Part shown: piece by piece, positions 1-10,792 of the stretch | How the letters are laid out: every line of letters starts with the position of its first letter | Position numbering within the stretch: the stretch's first letter is position 1 | Source of the DNA: an uncultured Bacilli bacterium | GTDB taxonomy: Bacteria > Bacillota_I > Bacilli_A > RF39 > UBA660 | DNA: 64,000 nucleotides | Direction: 5' to 3' | NCBI GenBank assembly: GCA_947632595.1 | Contig: CANRPY010000005.1 | Span: 1 to 64,000, forward strand | Program-made: the position numbers and the translations under genes | The notes under the pieces: model-generated | Seen by the model: only the letters and a program-made list of their open reading frames with translations | What the model was told of the DNA's origin: nothing | Databases searched by the model: none

Positions 1-92
1 GCTGGGATTGCAACCATCATTAAGATACCCATAATTGTAATAACGGCAAGTAATTCAATTAATGTAAAACCTTTATTTGACATTTTTTTCAT
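1..92 (-). CDS. Type IV prepilin-like / ComGC-like pseudopilin, truncated by the window edge
   Basis: Reverse complement reads MKKMSNKGFTLIELLAVITIMGILMMVAIPA, with a classic KGFTLIELL class III prepilin cleavage motif; purine-rich RBS upstream. Confidence 0.8.
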   Translation of the reverse strand, partial: MKKMSNKGFTLIELLAVITIMGILMMVAIP

Positions 93-187
93 TTCTTTAA
101 CACTCTCTTTCAATCTTATTTTTCATAATTTTATGTTATCACACTATTTTTTTGAAATCAATCACTTTTCACATACTTTACACATTT

Positions 188-748
188 TTATTGATAAACT
201 TCCATTTCTTTTCCACTTGGAATTTTGCAATCACATTCATTCTTTGCTTTTGTTTTTATTTTTTCTATACCTTCTGCTTCAATTGTCGATTCATTTCCTT
301 TTTGGAAGAGAAGTTTATCTAGATTGTCATACTCTTGGATATCTGTTTGATAGATTTTATCTCCTTTTTTTTCTACTATACGAACATAATATTTATATTC
401 GTATGTGATATCTGGAGGGCCAGTTTTTTGAGCCTTTCTTACTACAATGTAGGAATGATCTTTATCATAGACTCCTCCATTGGGACCTGCACTATAATCA
501 CCACTATCGTCTAAATATTTTAGAGTTAATATGATACATTCATCTTTCTTTGTCGGATACTTTACCTTTTTTGTTTGAAACTTTTGTTTTGCGGTTCCTA
601 CCATCTTGTTTACATCTTCTATTCCTATACTTTCTCGATTATTTTTTATGATTCCCGCAATGTTTGGTACCGCGATAGCCATTAATACTCCTATTACTAC
701 AAGCATTGCGAGTAACTCTACCATTGTAAAAGCTTTTTGATTCATCAT
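188..748 (-). CDS. Type IV prepilin-like protein (pseudopilin)
   Basis: N-terminus NQKAFTMVELLAMLVVIGVLMAIAVPNI matches the prepilin cleavage motif plus hydrophobic helix. Confidence 0.8.
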   Translation of the reverse strand: MMNQKAFTMVELLAMLVVIGVLMAIAVPNIAGIIKNNRESIGIEDVNKMVGTAKQKFQTKKVKYPTKKDECIILTLKYLDDSGDYSAGPNGGVYDKDHSYIVVRKAQKTGPPDITYEYKYYVRIVEKKGDKIYQTDIQEYDNLDKLLFQKGNESTIEAEGIEKIKTKAKNECDCKIPSGKEMEVYQ

Positions 749-766
749 ATCTCACCTTCTCTTTCA

Positions 767-1930
767 TTATAACAAATAAAAGGGGCTCTTTAATATTTTT
801 TTTAAGTTTTTCAATTCCTTTTGACTCATGTTTGTAAATTGAGACTCTGTAAAGATACTGTCATATCGATATAGAATAAAACCTTGGTAGTTCTTTAAGG
901 AACGTAGGTGAATGATTTCTTTACCTATGATATTGTCATTTACTAGCCACTCCTCTTTTCCTTCTTTGGCATATGAATCTATCTTTCCTACTTTATAAAA
1001 AGCAAGAACGGGATACAGAGGAATCTCTTCTTTTCCTAAATCGCTCCATTCCTTTGAAGTTGGGATAAAGGGTTTTACTCCATTCTCAAAGCCATAATAT
1101 AATTGTGGCATCATGAAGTCTACATAGTTATTACTAGATAACCATTTTTTTACATCGGCATAGTTTTTCTCATAATTATTCTCTATATTTCCTTCTGGGG
1201 ATACGCCAAAGGGTATCTTTTTTTTCTTACATAGATTATGAACTTTTTCTATCATCTCATTTACAATGGATAAATGAAATTCAGAAAGAGAAAGATTTTC
1301 ATTTTCTTTTTTTGCGTCTTCATATTCTTTTTTATCAATCTCATCACTTGGATAAAAATAGTCATCAAATAAGATACCATCTACTTTATAATTTAAGACT
1401 TCTTTTACTCCTTCTAGGATTAGAGCGGTTGTCTCTTCTCTTGCGGGATTTAGATAGATTCCTTCTTTTTCGTATAAGATATCTGTATTTTGATAAGAAT
1501 AGACAGGACTATTTTCTTTTATTTTCTCATTGGTAGTCGATACTCTATAGGGATTTATCCAAGCATATAGTTTTATTTTCTTTTTATGAGATTCTTCTAT
1601 AAAGTATTCTAAGACATCATAGGGATATGTTTCTTCTTCTGTTAGATATTTACTAATGGGAAAGAGGGAAGAAGGATAGATGGCATCACAGGATGGTCTT
1701 ACTTGAAGGATGATGGTATTTAGAGATAGGTTATTTACATTTTCTATCATTTCTTTTATTTTTTCCTTACTCTCTTCTTCCTTCTTCTCTTTTAAATGGT
1801 TACTGATTTCTATATAACTAATATAGATTCCTCTTGTCTCTTCTTTGGGACTTTCTAACTTCTTATTATTCTTACTACTGATTCCTAATAAAAGAAGAAT
1901 TCCTAAAAGAAAAAATAGTCCTTTTTTCAT
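767..1930 (-). CDS. GHL10/DUF187-type glycoside hydrolase-like lipoprotein or secreted protein
   Basis: RGIYISYIEI..., YAWINPYR, DGILFDDYFYP, GVSPEGN, DFMMPQLYYGF motifs typical of YngK-like family-10-like hydrolases; N-terminal signal. Confidence 0.75.
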   Translation of the reverse strand: MKKGLFFLLGILLLLGISSKNNKKLESPKEETRGIYISYIEISNHLKEKKEEESKEKIKEMIENVNNLSLNTIILQVRPSCDAIYPSSLFPISKYLTEEETYPYDVLEYFIEESHKKKIKLYAWINPYRVSTTNEKIKENSPVYSYQNTDILYEKEGIYLNPAREETTALILEGVKEVLNYKVDGILFDDYFYPSDEIDKKEYEDAKKENENLSLSEFHLSIVNEMIEKVHNLCKKKKIPFGVSPEGNIENNYEKNYADVKKWLSSNNYVDFMMPQLYYGFENGVKPFIPTSKEWSDLGKEEIPLYPVLAFYKVGKIDSYAKEGKEEWLVNDNIIGKEIIHLRSLKNYQGFILYRYDSIFTESQFTNMSQKELKNLKKILKSPFYLL

Positions 1931-1974
1931 ATGATCACCAAGACTATTTTATAGAAAATATTAGAAGATATTTG

Positions 1975-2622
1975 TCAATTTTTCTCTTCTTTTTGGATGA
2001 TAAATAATTCATTGTCTTGGAAGAAGGCATAAAAGATCTCTTTTTGTTTGATATTTTTCTTTCTTAATTCTTTTTTTAGCCACTCTTTTGATTTTTGAAT
2101 TTCTTTTAAGACATCTTCTTCTACTTTTCCATCTAATATTAATGCCATTGGGTATGGTGGAGTATCTTTCTTTTCAAAGATAGAGAGTTTCCCATTGGTT
2201 TCTAGGACGGCATATTCTACTTCTTCTATGGAAGAGATGGATGCTTCTCTTAGTTGACTTAATAAATCATCTAGGTTATAACGAAGTCTCTTCATCTCTT
2301 TGCGATTGATTTTTCCTTTTTTAATAATCATCGAGGGTTTTCCATCTAAAACATCTCTTATTTTTTTACTCATTAGCGATAGTTTTGCGGTTAATAGTTG
2401 GAGAGAGACTAATATTAAGATAGGAAGAAGAGAGTTCCATATACTATCTTTATAATTTTCAATAGAGATTGCCACTAATTCTGCGATAAATAAAGAGACA
2501 ATAAAATCGATTACAGATAATTCTCCTATTTCTCTTTTTCCCATTATTTTATATAAAATCATTATGACTAGATAAAAGATTATACTTCTTGTACAAATCA
2601 TTATTAATCTCACGAATATCAC
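1975..2622 (-). CDS. DUF421 (YetF-like) membrane protein
   Basis: Three N-terminal TM segments, MGKREIGELSVIDFIVSLFIAELVAI, LDGKPSMIIKKGKI. Confidence 0.8.
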   Translation of the reverse strand: MIFVRLIMICTRSIIFYLVIMILYKIMGKREIGELSVIDFIVSLFIAELVAISIENYKDSIWNSLLPILILVSLQLLTAKLSLMSKKIRDVLDGKPSMIIKKGKINRKEMKRLRYNLDDLLSQLREASISSIEEVEYAVLETNGKLSIFEKKDTPPYPMALILDGKVEEDVLKEIQKSKEWLKKELRKKNIKQKEIFYAFFQDNELFIIQKEEKN

Positions 2623-2687
2623 CTATTCTTATTTTTTCCTGGAATGATTCTTTTATACCTTACATATGGTTTATAGAGGAGATATTT

Positions 2688-3026
2688 ATGATTCGAAAAT
2701 TATTCTATCCTGTTCTTGGATTTCTTATTTTTACTTTTTTTCTTTCTCTTATGTATTATTATTCTTGTTTTTCTAAAGAAGTTTTTCTACTATTCCGAAT
2801 TCTTGGAGTCTTATTCTTTTTCTTACTAGAAGGGTATTTTTTAGAGAAAAGGTCTAGACGGAAATATCAGTATGATTTCTTCTTTTTGATTCTTTTTCTT
2901 ACTGTTTCTCTTCTTTATTTATTTTTTAGTCATCAATTTCATTTTTCTATTCTTATTTATTATTCTATTCTTTTTAGTTCTCTTTTCTTGGGAGGAGCGA
3001 TTTGTCACATAAAAAAAAGAAATTAG
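2688..3026 (+). CDS. Small four-TM membrane protein (possibly TIGR04086/YrzE-like)
   Basis: Start set at ATG 2688 behind TAGAGGAG; hydrophobic, internal start of ORF 2589..3026. Confidence 0.5.
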   Translation: MIRKLFYPVLGFLIFTFFLSLMYYYSCFSKEVFLLFRILGVLFFFLLEGYFLEKRSRRKYQYDFFFLILFLTVSLLYLFFSHQFHFSILIYYSILFSSLFLGGAICHIKKRN

Positions 3027-4276
3027 GCTTTTCTATCTAATTTCTTCTTTTTTTGCATATAGAAATAAAGGATTCCTCCTAGAAGAATTAGGATTCCTAT
3101 TCCTAAAAAGATTGCTTTACTATCTTTATCTTTTACTTCTATTACTTTATCTTCATCACTTATTAAGAAAAGGGATGTTTTATCTAGGTCACAATTATCT
3201 TTTTCTGGACAGATGATTTGTCCTACAAAGTACATCGTTTTTCCCTCTACATGGAAGGCTTTTATTTTGTAGTAATCATTTTTTATTTTCTTTACTTTTT
3301 CTCCGATTCCACCATCGCTATCGATTCTTACTACTTCTATACTACTTGAGTCTTCTTCTGTTGTGAGTAGGTAGTACCCTACTACTTTTTCTTCTTTTTG
3401 AATCGTCTCTATTTGAAGAAGAGGTTCTTCTCCTAGTGGAGTTTCGCCTATTGTTTCCCATTCTTTTTCATCTTGTTCATTATACTTGATTAGATAATAG
3501 CTGGTATCATCTTCTTTTTTAAATTTTACTTGATGGGTAATACCATATAAAAGATAGGAAGTATCTGTTTTTATAAGACGTGGAGAATCTTTTTCTTCAA
3601 AGTCTTCTTTGATTACTTTTACCCATTCTCCATTTTCTGTTAATTGAACTAATTTATAAGAAGTATCTATTTGAATAATGGCATAATACCCTTTTTCTTC
3701 TATCTCTATTAGATCTTCTATGGATGAATTTTGTCCTACGTCAATATATTCTTTTTCTAAAACTTTATTTAAGTTTTTATCTAGTTTTCCTAAATAAGCA
3801 ACACTATTTTTATTTCCTATAAAAAGATAGGAAGTACTTGTTTCTACTAATTTATTTATCTTACATTCTATAGGAATTGGTAGAGGAATTTCTTCTACTA
3901 ATTTTCCTTTTTCATTGATTTTTAAAAAGAAATATCCTTCTTCTTTTTTCTCTAAGAGATAATAGCCATCTATCTTATTTTCTAAATCATAAGAATATAC
4001 AATTTCTACTGGTTCAAAGTCTTTTTCTACTTTATGGTGGTATTCCCACTCTAAGGTTCCTGTTTTTTGATACTTCAAGAATAGAAGTTCTTTTTCTTTC
4101 TCTTTGGTTTCTATCGTACCTACTGTTACAAAACCTTTGTTTTCTTTTTCTTCTATCAGATATCTTAATTCTTCTTTTTCATATTTATTTAGGGAATACA
4201 TGGTATCTTGTGCATACACATGGCATCCTATTAGTAATAAAAGAATCTCAAGCCCTAATATTACAACTTTTTTCAT
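3023..4276 (-). CDS. Hypothetical secreted, C-terminally membrane-anchored protein with repeated WD/Kelch-like strand pattern
   Basis: N-terminal signal MKKVVILGLEILLLLIGCHVYAQ, C-terminal TM plus KKKKLDRK; many beta repeats. Confidence 0.6.
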   Translation of the reverse strand: MKKVVILGLEILLLLIGCHVYAQDTMYSLNKYEKEELRYLIEEKENKGFVTVGTIETKEKEKELLFLKYQKTGTLEWEYHHKVEKDFEPVEIVYSYDLENKIDGYYLLEKKEEGYFFLKINEKGKLVEEIPLPIPIECKINKLVETSTSYLFIGNKNSVAYLGKLDKNLNKVLEKEYIDVGQNSSIEDLIEIEEKGYYAIIQIDTSYKLVQLTENGEWVKVIKEDFEEKDSPRLIKTDTSYLLYGITHQVKFKKEDDTSYYLIKYNEQDEKEWETIGETPLGEEPLLQIETIQKEEKVVGYYLLTTEEDSSSIEVVRIDSDGGIGEKVKKIKNDYYKIKAFHVEGKTMYFVGQIICPEKDNCDLDKTSLFLISDEDKVIEVKDKDSKAIFLGIGILILLGGILYFYMQKKKKLDRKA

Positions 4277-4334
4277 TTTACACCTCGATAAAATCACGTG
4301 TTATCCCTATTATAAAACAAAAATAGACTAATTA

Positions 4335-5000
4335 CTAGTCTATTTCTTTTTGAATCATTTCCATCTCTTTTTTTAATTTCCATCTTTTATAGATATGTTT
4401 TTTAGGAAGAATCTTTAAAAGTATCTTTCTAGATTCATATTCTCTTTTATAATATTCTTGGAATAGGGGCCCTTTTTTTTCTAAAAAGACTGGCCCCATA
4501 AAATATTCTTTTTTAGAATATTTTCTTTTTCCTTTTTGAAAGATTATGATTTGATAAATAAAGTTTTTATCTTTTACAAATTCTTCTTTTTCGATATAGA
4601 AGCCATTTTGACAGATAAATCTTTTAACATCTTCTTGGTAGTTATTGGGACTTAGAATGAGGGTTTTTACTTTTTTTAGGACTGAGAGATCTTCTTTACA
4701 AATTCCTATTATGTTTCTTCCACCCATTCCTGATATGATGATGGTGTCAATCTCATCGGTATAGGGTTTTAGACCTGGACCTAGTCGCAACTCTATTTCT
4801 TTTTCTAGGTGTTCTTTTTCTATATTTTTTCTTGCTTGTTCTAGAGGACCTTTGGCAATATCAGAAGCGATTGTTTTGATTTTTTTTCTTTCTTTTTGGA
4901 GATAGATATCTAATAGTGCATGATCGCATCCTACATCTAAACAAAAGGAGTTAGCTTCCACTAAATCTCCTATTTTTTTTAAACGATTGTTGATTTTCAT
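4335..5000 (-). CDS. trmK: tRNA (adenine22-N1)-methyltransferase
   Basis: CLDVGCDHALLDIYL, ASDIAKGPLEQA, ISGMGGRNI; immediately downstream of rpoD as in Bacilli. Confidence 0.9.
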   Translation of the reverse strand: MKINNRLKKIGDLVEANSFCLDVGCDHALLDIYLQKERKKIKTIASDIAKGPLEQARKNIEKEHLEKEIELRLGPGLKPYTDEIDTIIISGMGGRNIIGICKEDLSVLKKVKTLILSPNNYQEDVKRFICQNGFYIEKEEFVKDKNFIYQIIIFQKGKRKYSKKEYFMGPVFLEKKGPLFQEYYKREYESRKILLKILPKKHIYKRWKLKKEMEMIQKEID

Positions 5001-6091
5001 TAATCTGTTAAAAAGTCCTTTAGTTTACGAGAACGAGATGGATGTCTTAATTTTCTTAAGGCTTTTGCTTCGATTTGACGGATTCTTTCACGAGTTACTC
5101 CAAAGATTTGTCCTACTTCTTCTAGTGTTCTACATTGTCCATCGTCTAATCCGAAACGTAGTCTTAGTACTTTTTCTTCTCTTTCGGTTAGGGTCGCTAA
5201 AACACCACTTAATTCTTCTTTTAACATTTCTACTGTTGCATATTCTTCTGGTCCCATTGTTCTTTCATCTTTGATGAAATCTCCTAAGTGAGAATCATCT
5301 TCTTCTCCAATTGGAGTTTCTAGAGATACAGGGTCTTGTGAGATTTTATAGACTTCTCTTACTTTTTCTACTGTAATTCCTAATTTTTTGGCAATTTCTT
5401 CATCTGTTGGTTCTCTATTTAATTCTTGTGTTAATTGACGTTGTACTCTTGCCAATTTGTTAATGGTTTCTACCATGTGTACTGGTACACGAATGGTTCT
5501 TGCTTGATCGGCGATTGCTCTTGTGATAGCTTGGCGAATCCACCATGTTGCATAGGTTGAAAACTTATATCCTTTGGTTGGATCAAATTTATCTACTGCT
5601 TTCATAAGACCAATGTTTCCTTCTTGAATTAAATCTAAGAATAACATTCCACGTCCTACATATCTTTTGGCGATACTTACAACTAAACGTAAGTTAGATT
5701 CTGCAAGTAATCTTTTGGCTTCTTCGTCTCCTTCTTCTGCACGTTTTGCATATTCAAATTCTTCATCAGAAGTTAACAAATTAATACGACCAATTTCTTT
5801 TAAATACATTCTAACAGGGTCATTTATTTTTACATCTTTTGATAAGGTTAAATTCTCAACAGACATATCTCCTGTTATTTCTTCTCCTGATGCATCATCT
5901 GATCCATCTTCTGAGACAATATCAATGTTTGCTTCTACTAAGAAATTATATAATTCATCTAGGGTATCACTATCTACATCTAATCCTTTTAATTGATCTG
6001 CTAATTGTTCATAGGTAATGAATCCTTGTTTTTTACCAAGTGCTAACAGTTTTTGTTTTCTCTCATCCAGTGTCTTTATTTCTTCCACCAT
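5000..6091 (-). CDS. rpoD: Primary RNA polymerase sigma factor
   Basis: [61 protein letters not shown] and [22 protein letters not shown]. Confidence 0.98.
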   Translation of the reverse strand: MVEEIKTLDERKQKLLALGKKQGFITYEQLADQLKGLDVDSDTLDELYNFLVEANIDIVSEDGSDDASGEEITGDMSVENLTLSKDVKINDPVRMYLKEIGRINLLTSDEEFEYAKRAEEGDEEAKRLLAESNLRLVVSIAKRYVGRGMLFLDLIQEGNIGLMKAVDKFDPTKGYKFSTYATWWIRQAITRAIADQARTIRVPVHMVETINKLARVQRQLTQELNREPTDEEIAKKLGITVEKVREVYKISQDPVSLETPIGEEDDSHLGDFIKDERTMGPEEYATVEMLKEELSGVLATLTEREEKVLRLRFGLDDGQCRTLEEVGQIFGVTRERIRQIEAKALRKLRHPSRSRKLKDFLTD

Positions 6092-6092
6092 A

Positions 6093-7817
6093 CTAACTAT
6101 CTCCTAACCTTAACTTTCTAATCTTTTCTACTATTTTAGCTTGTTCTATTGGGTCCACTTCTTTTTTCATCCGATTCGTGAGTCTATTAATCTCCTGTTT
6201 ATTGATATATTCTCTTATTACTTTAAAATACAGGAATAGTTCCTCTTTTGTGGTATCTTCCACATAGTCTTCTGCTAAAATACTATTCAAGAATGTAAGT
6301 ATGTTCTCTTTCTCTTGTATATAGGTATAAAAGTCTGCTAAATTCATAGAACCATATTTCTTATAATAATAAATAATTTCACTACAGGTTGTTCTCATTA
6401 CTTCTGTTGGAAAAATAATTTTTTCCTTTTCTACTTGGGTAATTACCCATTCTTGATTTAACATAAAGTAAATGATTTGTTCATAGGCTTTTGTGTATTT
6501 ATCTTTTTTTGTTCTCTTCTTTTTTGGTATGATGACTGGTTCTTCTTCCTTCTTTTCGGTTAACAGGCTATTCATACGCATTTCCAGTGTATTATACCCT
6601 ATATCGAATTCTTTTGCAAGTCTTTTTAGGACAACTTCTCGGTGAATGGCATCTTCTAATTTAGAGGTTTCTTCAATTACTTTGTTGATATAAGAGGCTT
6701 TTTCTTCATCGCTTCGGAAATCGACGTTTTCTTTTAGTTTTTGCATCTTGTAGTCTACAAAGTTTTGGGCAGATTCGATCAATCCTTCAAAGCGTTCTTT
6801 GCCATTTTTTAGGATATAACTATCTGGGTCTTCGGGATTTGGAAGCGTGATTACTTTTACTTCTAATCCTTGTTCTAGTAAATGATCTCCTATACTTAGG
6901 GTTGCTTTTTGTCCTGGATCATCTCCATCTAAACATAGAATCATATTAGGAGATAATCTTCTAATGAGTTCTGTTTGTTCTTTGGTTAGTGCGGTTCCCA
7001 TTAGGGCCACTGTATTTTTGATTCCTATTGTAGATGCTCGAATCACATCCATGAACCCTTCCATCACAATTACACATTTCTTTTTTCTACATTCTTCTCT
7101 AGCGATATGGTAGTGATATAACATTTCCCCTTTTTTAAAGATATCAGTTTCTTTGGTATTTACATATTTATTTTGACCATTTTCTTTATAAATTCTTCCA
7201 CTAAAGCCTACTACTCTACCATTGACATCATATAGGGGAAACATAATTCGATCATTATAAATATCATGGTCATCACTTGATAGGCCAATTCGATTTAGGG
7301 TAACTAAATCATAGGATTTATTCGTTAATAGTTTCGTTAAGTCATCTCTTGATTCTAGAGAGAGTCCTATTTCAAATTCTTTGATGATGTCTTCTCCTAT
7401 TTGTCTTTTTGTTAAATAGTCTTTGGCATCTTTTCCTACGGTACTATTTAGGTTATTTTGAAAATATTTTAGAGAGAAGGAATAGGCATCATATAATTTA
7501 TCGTATTTCGTTTGTTTTTTAGAAATATGAATACTTCCTGTTGCGACTCCTGCTTTTTCTCCTAATAGCTTTAAGGCTTCTTTAAAATCAATATGTTCAT
7601 AGTTCATGAGAAACGTATAAACGTTTCCTGTTGCGTGGCAAGAAAAACAAGTATAGATTTGCTTTTCTCTTGAGACACACATAGAGGGGTTTGAGTCATC
7701 ATGAAAGGGACAAACTCCAAAAAAGTTTTTTCCTCTTGCGACGAGTGGTATTCTTTCTCCAATGACATCTACAATATCTACTTTACTACGAATTTCGCTT
7801 GCTAAATCATTGTTCAT
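6093..7817 (-). CDS. dnaG: DNA primase
   Basis: [13 protein letters not shown]...CFSC zinc finger, [11 protein letters not shown] Toprim, [13 protein letters not shown]. Confidence 0.97.
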   Translation of the reverse strand: MNNDLASEIRSKVDIVDVIGERIPLVARGKNFFGVCPFHDDSNPSMCVSREKQIYTCFSCHATGNVYTFLMNYEHIDFKEALKLLGEKAGVATGSIHISKKQTKYDKLYDAYSFSLKYFQNNLNSTVGKDAKDYLTKRQIGEDIIKEFEIGLSLESRDDLTKLLTNKSYDLVTLNRIGLSSDDHDIYNDRIMFPLYDVNGRVVGFSGRIYKENGQNKYVNTKETDIFKKGEMLYHYHIAREECRKKKCVIVMEGFMDVIRASTIGIKNTVALMGTALTKEQTELIRRLSPNMILCLDGDDPGQKATLSIGDHLLEQGLEVKVITLPNPEDPDSYILKNGKERFEGLIESAQNFVDYKMQKLKENVDFRSDEEKASYINKVIEETSKLEDAIHREVVLKRLAKEFDIGYNTLEMRMNSLLTEKKEEEPVIIPKKKRTKKDKYTKAYEQIIYFMLNQEWVITQVEKEKIIFPTEVMRTTCSEIIYYYKKYGSMNLADFYTYIQEKENILTFLNSILAEDYVEDTTKEELFLYFKVIREYINKQEINRLTNRMKKEVDPIEQAKIVEKIRKLRLGDS

Positions 7818-7848
7818 TCTACCACCACCTTAAACATAGTTTATCTTA

Positions 7849-8364
7849 TCATATTTCTGATTTCTTTTCTAGTTGTTTTGCTGTTTTCATCGTTCTTAGT
7901 TTTTCTTCTACAAATGCCTTTACTTTTTCATGTTGATTTTCTACTCTTGGGTCAAAATACTGAATTCCATTTAATGCTATTTTTAAAGATTCTAATCTTG
8001 ATTGCCAATATTTTTGATTTTCTGTAAATCGTATTACGATAAAGTCTACTAATTTTCTTAATTCTTCAAAGTTTTCTTCGGATAATACTTCTAGGATTTC
8101 TGCCATCATATCAATATTATCTTCTATACAGTTCTCCATGCCGGTAAAGCACTCTTCTTCCCCTTTTAAAATTTCATTGGGTTCTCTTACTAATTTTTGA
8201 ACGATCCGATTTTTTCTTTTCTTTCTTGCGAGTACTTTTTCTCCTCTTATCCATTCTTTGATGAGAGCTTCTACTCCCAATACTAAATAAAAGGGATTGG
8301 GAATACTTTCTTGTAGTTTTTCTGATACTTGATATTCTTCATATGATTTTCTTATTTTTTCCAT
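7849..8364 (-). CDS. Hypothetical protein, paralogue of the adjacent upstream gene
   Basis: Shares EELRKLVDFxxxxx...(F/Y)...L..LKI... layout with 8352..8924. Confidence 0.6.
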   Translation of the reverse strand: MEKIRKSYEEYQVSEKLQESIPNPFYLVLGVEALIKEWIRGEKVLARKKRKNRIVQKLVREPNEILKGEEECFTGMENCIEDNIDMMAEILEVLSEENFEELRKLVDFIVIRFTENQKYWQSRLESLKIALNGIQYFDPRVENQHEKVKAFVEEKLRTMKTAKQLEKKSEI

Positions 8365-8924
8365 GCAATTCTCCTCTTTTGATATTCTTTTTTTTCGTCT
8401 TCTGGCACTTTTTGTTCTTGTTCTTTTACTTTTTCTGCTAAAAAGTTTAGGAAAGGCCCTTTTATATCTTGATATTTCGAATTTAATACATGATAGCCTC
8501 TTGCCATAATTTCTAAATCATCTCTTAGATGGTCATAATAGGCTAATTCTTTTTCATAATATACGATGGAAAAGTCTACTAATTTTGTTAGTTCTCCATA
8601 GTTTTCTTCGGTTGCGATACTTGCTATTTTTTCTAGATAGGTTTGTAGAATTTGAATCCAAGTCATTCCCTCTTTTACAATGACATCATCTTCTGCATAA
8701 AGTTCTACTTCCTCTTCTTCAAAAAGAAAGAAGAAAAAATTTCTGATTTCTGCTTCTAGGCGCCATCTACTATTTTCTCTTAGTTCTTTTTGTAAAAATT
8801 TTTTATCTGCTTTGAATCCTTGTCCTACCTCTTTTAAAAATAAATAAAAATCCTCTAAAGATTCTACTTCTGTTGTATTTTTTGTAAATGTATTATATTC
8901 TTCTTGCAATTCTTTCTTTTCCAT
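8352..8924 (-). CDS. Hypothetical protein, tandem paralogue of 7849..8364
   Basis: GELTKLVDFSIVYYEKELAYYDHLRDDLEIMARGYHVLNSKYQDI parallels EELRKLVDFIVIRFTENQKYWQSRLESLKIALNGIQYFDPRVENQ. Confidence 0.6.
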   Translation of the reverse strand: MEKKELQEEYNTFTKNTTEVESLEDFYLFLKEVGQGFKADKKFLQKELRENSRWRLEAEIRNFFFFLFEEEEVELYAEDDVIVKEGMTWIQILQTYLEKIASIATEENYGELTKLVDFSIVYYEKELAYYDHLRDDLEIMARGYHVLNSKYQDIKGPFLNFLAEKVKEQEQKVPEDEKKEYQKRRIAWKK

Positions 8925-9019
8925 AAATACCTCTTCTTTTTAACTTACTATTATATACTAGAAATTCTATTCTTGCACTCTTTCTTTCTTTTTTCCAAGA
9001 AAAAATCACCTTTTGGTGA

Positions 9020-10783
9020 TTATTTTCTTCTTTTTCTTTCTTTAATTTCTGATGTAATTAGTTCTATAAATTCTTTTATAGAGACTGTTGTTGTTTCTTC
9101 GCTACCAAATAATCGATAAGAAATTGTTTTGGCTTCTTTTTCTTTATCTCCTAAAATTAAGGTATATGGAACTTTCATGGTTTGTGCTTCTCTTAGACGA
9201 TATCCTAATTTTTCATTTCTATCATCTAATTCTACACGAATCTTTGCTTTCTTTAATTCTTCACAGACTTCTTTGGCATAGTCTCCTTGATATTCTGAGT
9301 TTACTGGAATCGCAATTACTTGAACAGGAGCTAACCAAGTTGGAAGAATTCCCTTGGTCTCTTCTAGATAATACGCCATTGTTCTATCGATAGAACCAAA
9401 GATTGCTCTATGAATGACTACTGGTGTTTTCTTTTCTCCATCTTTATCTACATAGGTTAAGTCAAATTTTGCTGGTAAACAGAAGTCTAATTGACAAGTA
9501 GATAATGTGAATTCATTCCCTACTGCAGGACGTACTTGGACATCTAATTTTGGTCCATAGAAAGCAGCTTCTCCAATTTTTTCAATGTATGGAATATTTA
9601 AATCATTTAAAACTTCTCTTAATTTGTCTTCTGCCATATTCCACATTTTATCATCTTGATGATATTTTATTTTATCTTCTGGGTCTCTTAGGGATAATTC
9701 AAAACGATATTCATGAATTCCCATTTCTTTATAGACTTCTAGGATTAGGTCTACTACTCCTTTAAATTCTTGTTCGATTTGTTCTGGAGTACAGAAGATA
9801 TGAGAATCATTTTGACAGAATGTACGGACTCTTTCTATTCCTTTTAGAGATCCACTTGTTTCAAATCTGGCATCTCTTGCGATTTCTGCAATACGAATTG
9901 GTAGGTCTCGATAAGAGTGAATTTCATTTCCATAAATAATCATATGATGTGGGCAGTTCATAGGTCTTAAAACAAATTCTTCTCCTTCTACTTCCATCTT
10001 TGGAAACATTGCATCTTGGTAATGATCCCAGTGTCCTGATGTTTTGTATAAGTCTACATTTCCTAGAGGTGGCGTTAATACGTGTTGATATCCTCTTTCT
10101 AGTTCTTTATTTCGAATGTAGTTTTCTAATTCATTCCATAAGATAAATCCATTTGGTAAGTACATTGGTAGTCCTTTTCCTACTAGGTCATCTATTAAGA
10201 ATATTTTTAAATCTTTTCCTAATTTTCTATGGTCTCTTTCTTGGGCTTCGGCAAGGGCTTTTAGATGTTCTTGTAAGTCTTCTTCGTTTTCAAAACAGAT
10301 TCCATAGATTCTTTGTAACATTTTATTCTTGGAATCTCCTTTCCAATAAGCACCTGATACTTTTAATAGTTTAAAGTATTTGATTTCTTTTGTTGACTCT
10401 ACATGTGGTCCACGACAAAGGTCCGTAAAATCTCCTTGTGTATAGCAAGAAATTGGTTCTTTTTCAGAATCCATTCTAGAAATTAAATCTATTTTATAAG
10501 GATCATCCTTAAATTTTTCTAGGGCTTCTTCTTTCGTTAACTCTTCTCGATAGATTCTTTTTCCATCTTTTGAGCATTTCTTCATTTCTTTTTCGATTTT
10601 TTCTAAGTCTTCTTCTTTGATTACTTCGTCTCCTAAATCTATATCATAATAGAATCCTTCTTCTATCGCTGGTCCTACCCAGAATTTTGCATTGGGGTAT
10701 AGATGTTGTACTGCTTGGGCAAGTAAGTGAGCACATGAGTGATTTAGCATCGTTAATCTTTCATTTTCTTTTATATTTATCAT
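9020..10783 (-). CDS. thrS: Threonyl-tRNA synthetase lacking the N-terminal TGS domain
   Basis: HSCAHLLAQAVQ, GPAIEEGFYYDID, FVLRPMNCPHHM, RTFCQNDSHIFCT, HRAIFGSIDRTM. Confidence 0.97.
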   Translation of the reverse strand: MINIKENERLTMLNHSCAHLLAQAVQHLYPNAKFWVGPAIEEGFYYDIDLGDEVIKEEDLEKIEKEMKKCSKDGKRIYREELTKEEALEKFKDDPYKIDLISRMDSEKEPISCYTQGDFTDLCRGPHVESTKEIKYFKLLKVSGAYWKGDSKNKMLQRIYGICFENEEDLQEHLKALAEAQERDHRKLGKDLKIFLIDDLVGKGLPMYLPNGFILWNELENYIRNKELERGYQHVLTPPLGNVDLYKTSGHWDHYQDAMFPKMEVEGEEFVLRPMNCPHHMIIYGNEIHSYRDLPIRIAEIARDARFETSGSLKGIERVRTFCQNDSHIFCTPEQIEQEFKGVVDLILEVYKEMGIHEYRFELSLRDPEDKIKYHQDDKMWNMAEDKLREVLNDLNIPYIEKIGEAAFYGPKLDVQVRPAVGNEFTLSTCQLDFCLPAKFDLTYVDKDGEKKTPVVIHRAIFGSIDRTMAYYLEETKGILPTWLAPVQVIAIPVNSEYQGDYAKEVCEELKKAKIRVELDDRNEKLGYRLREAQTMKVPYTLILGDKEKEAKTISYRLFGSEETTTVSIKEFIELITSEIKERKRRK

Positions 10784-10792
10784 AAATTCCTC

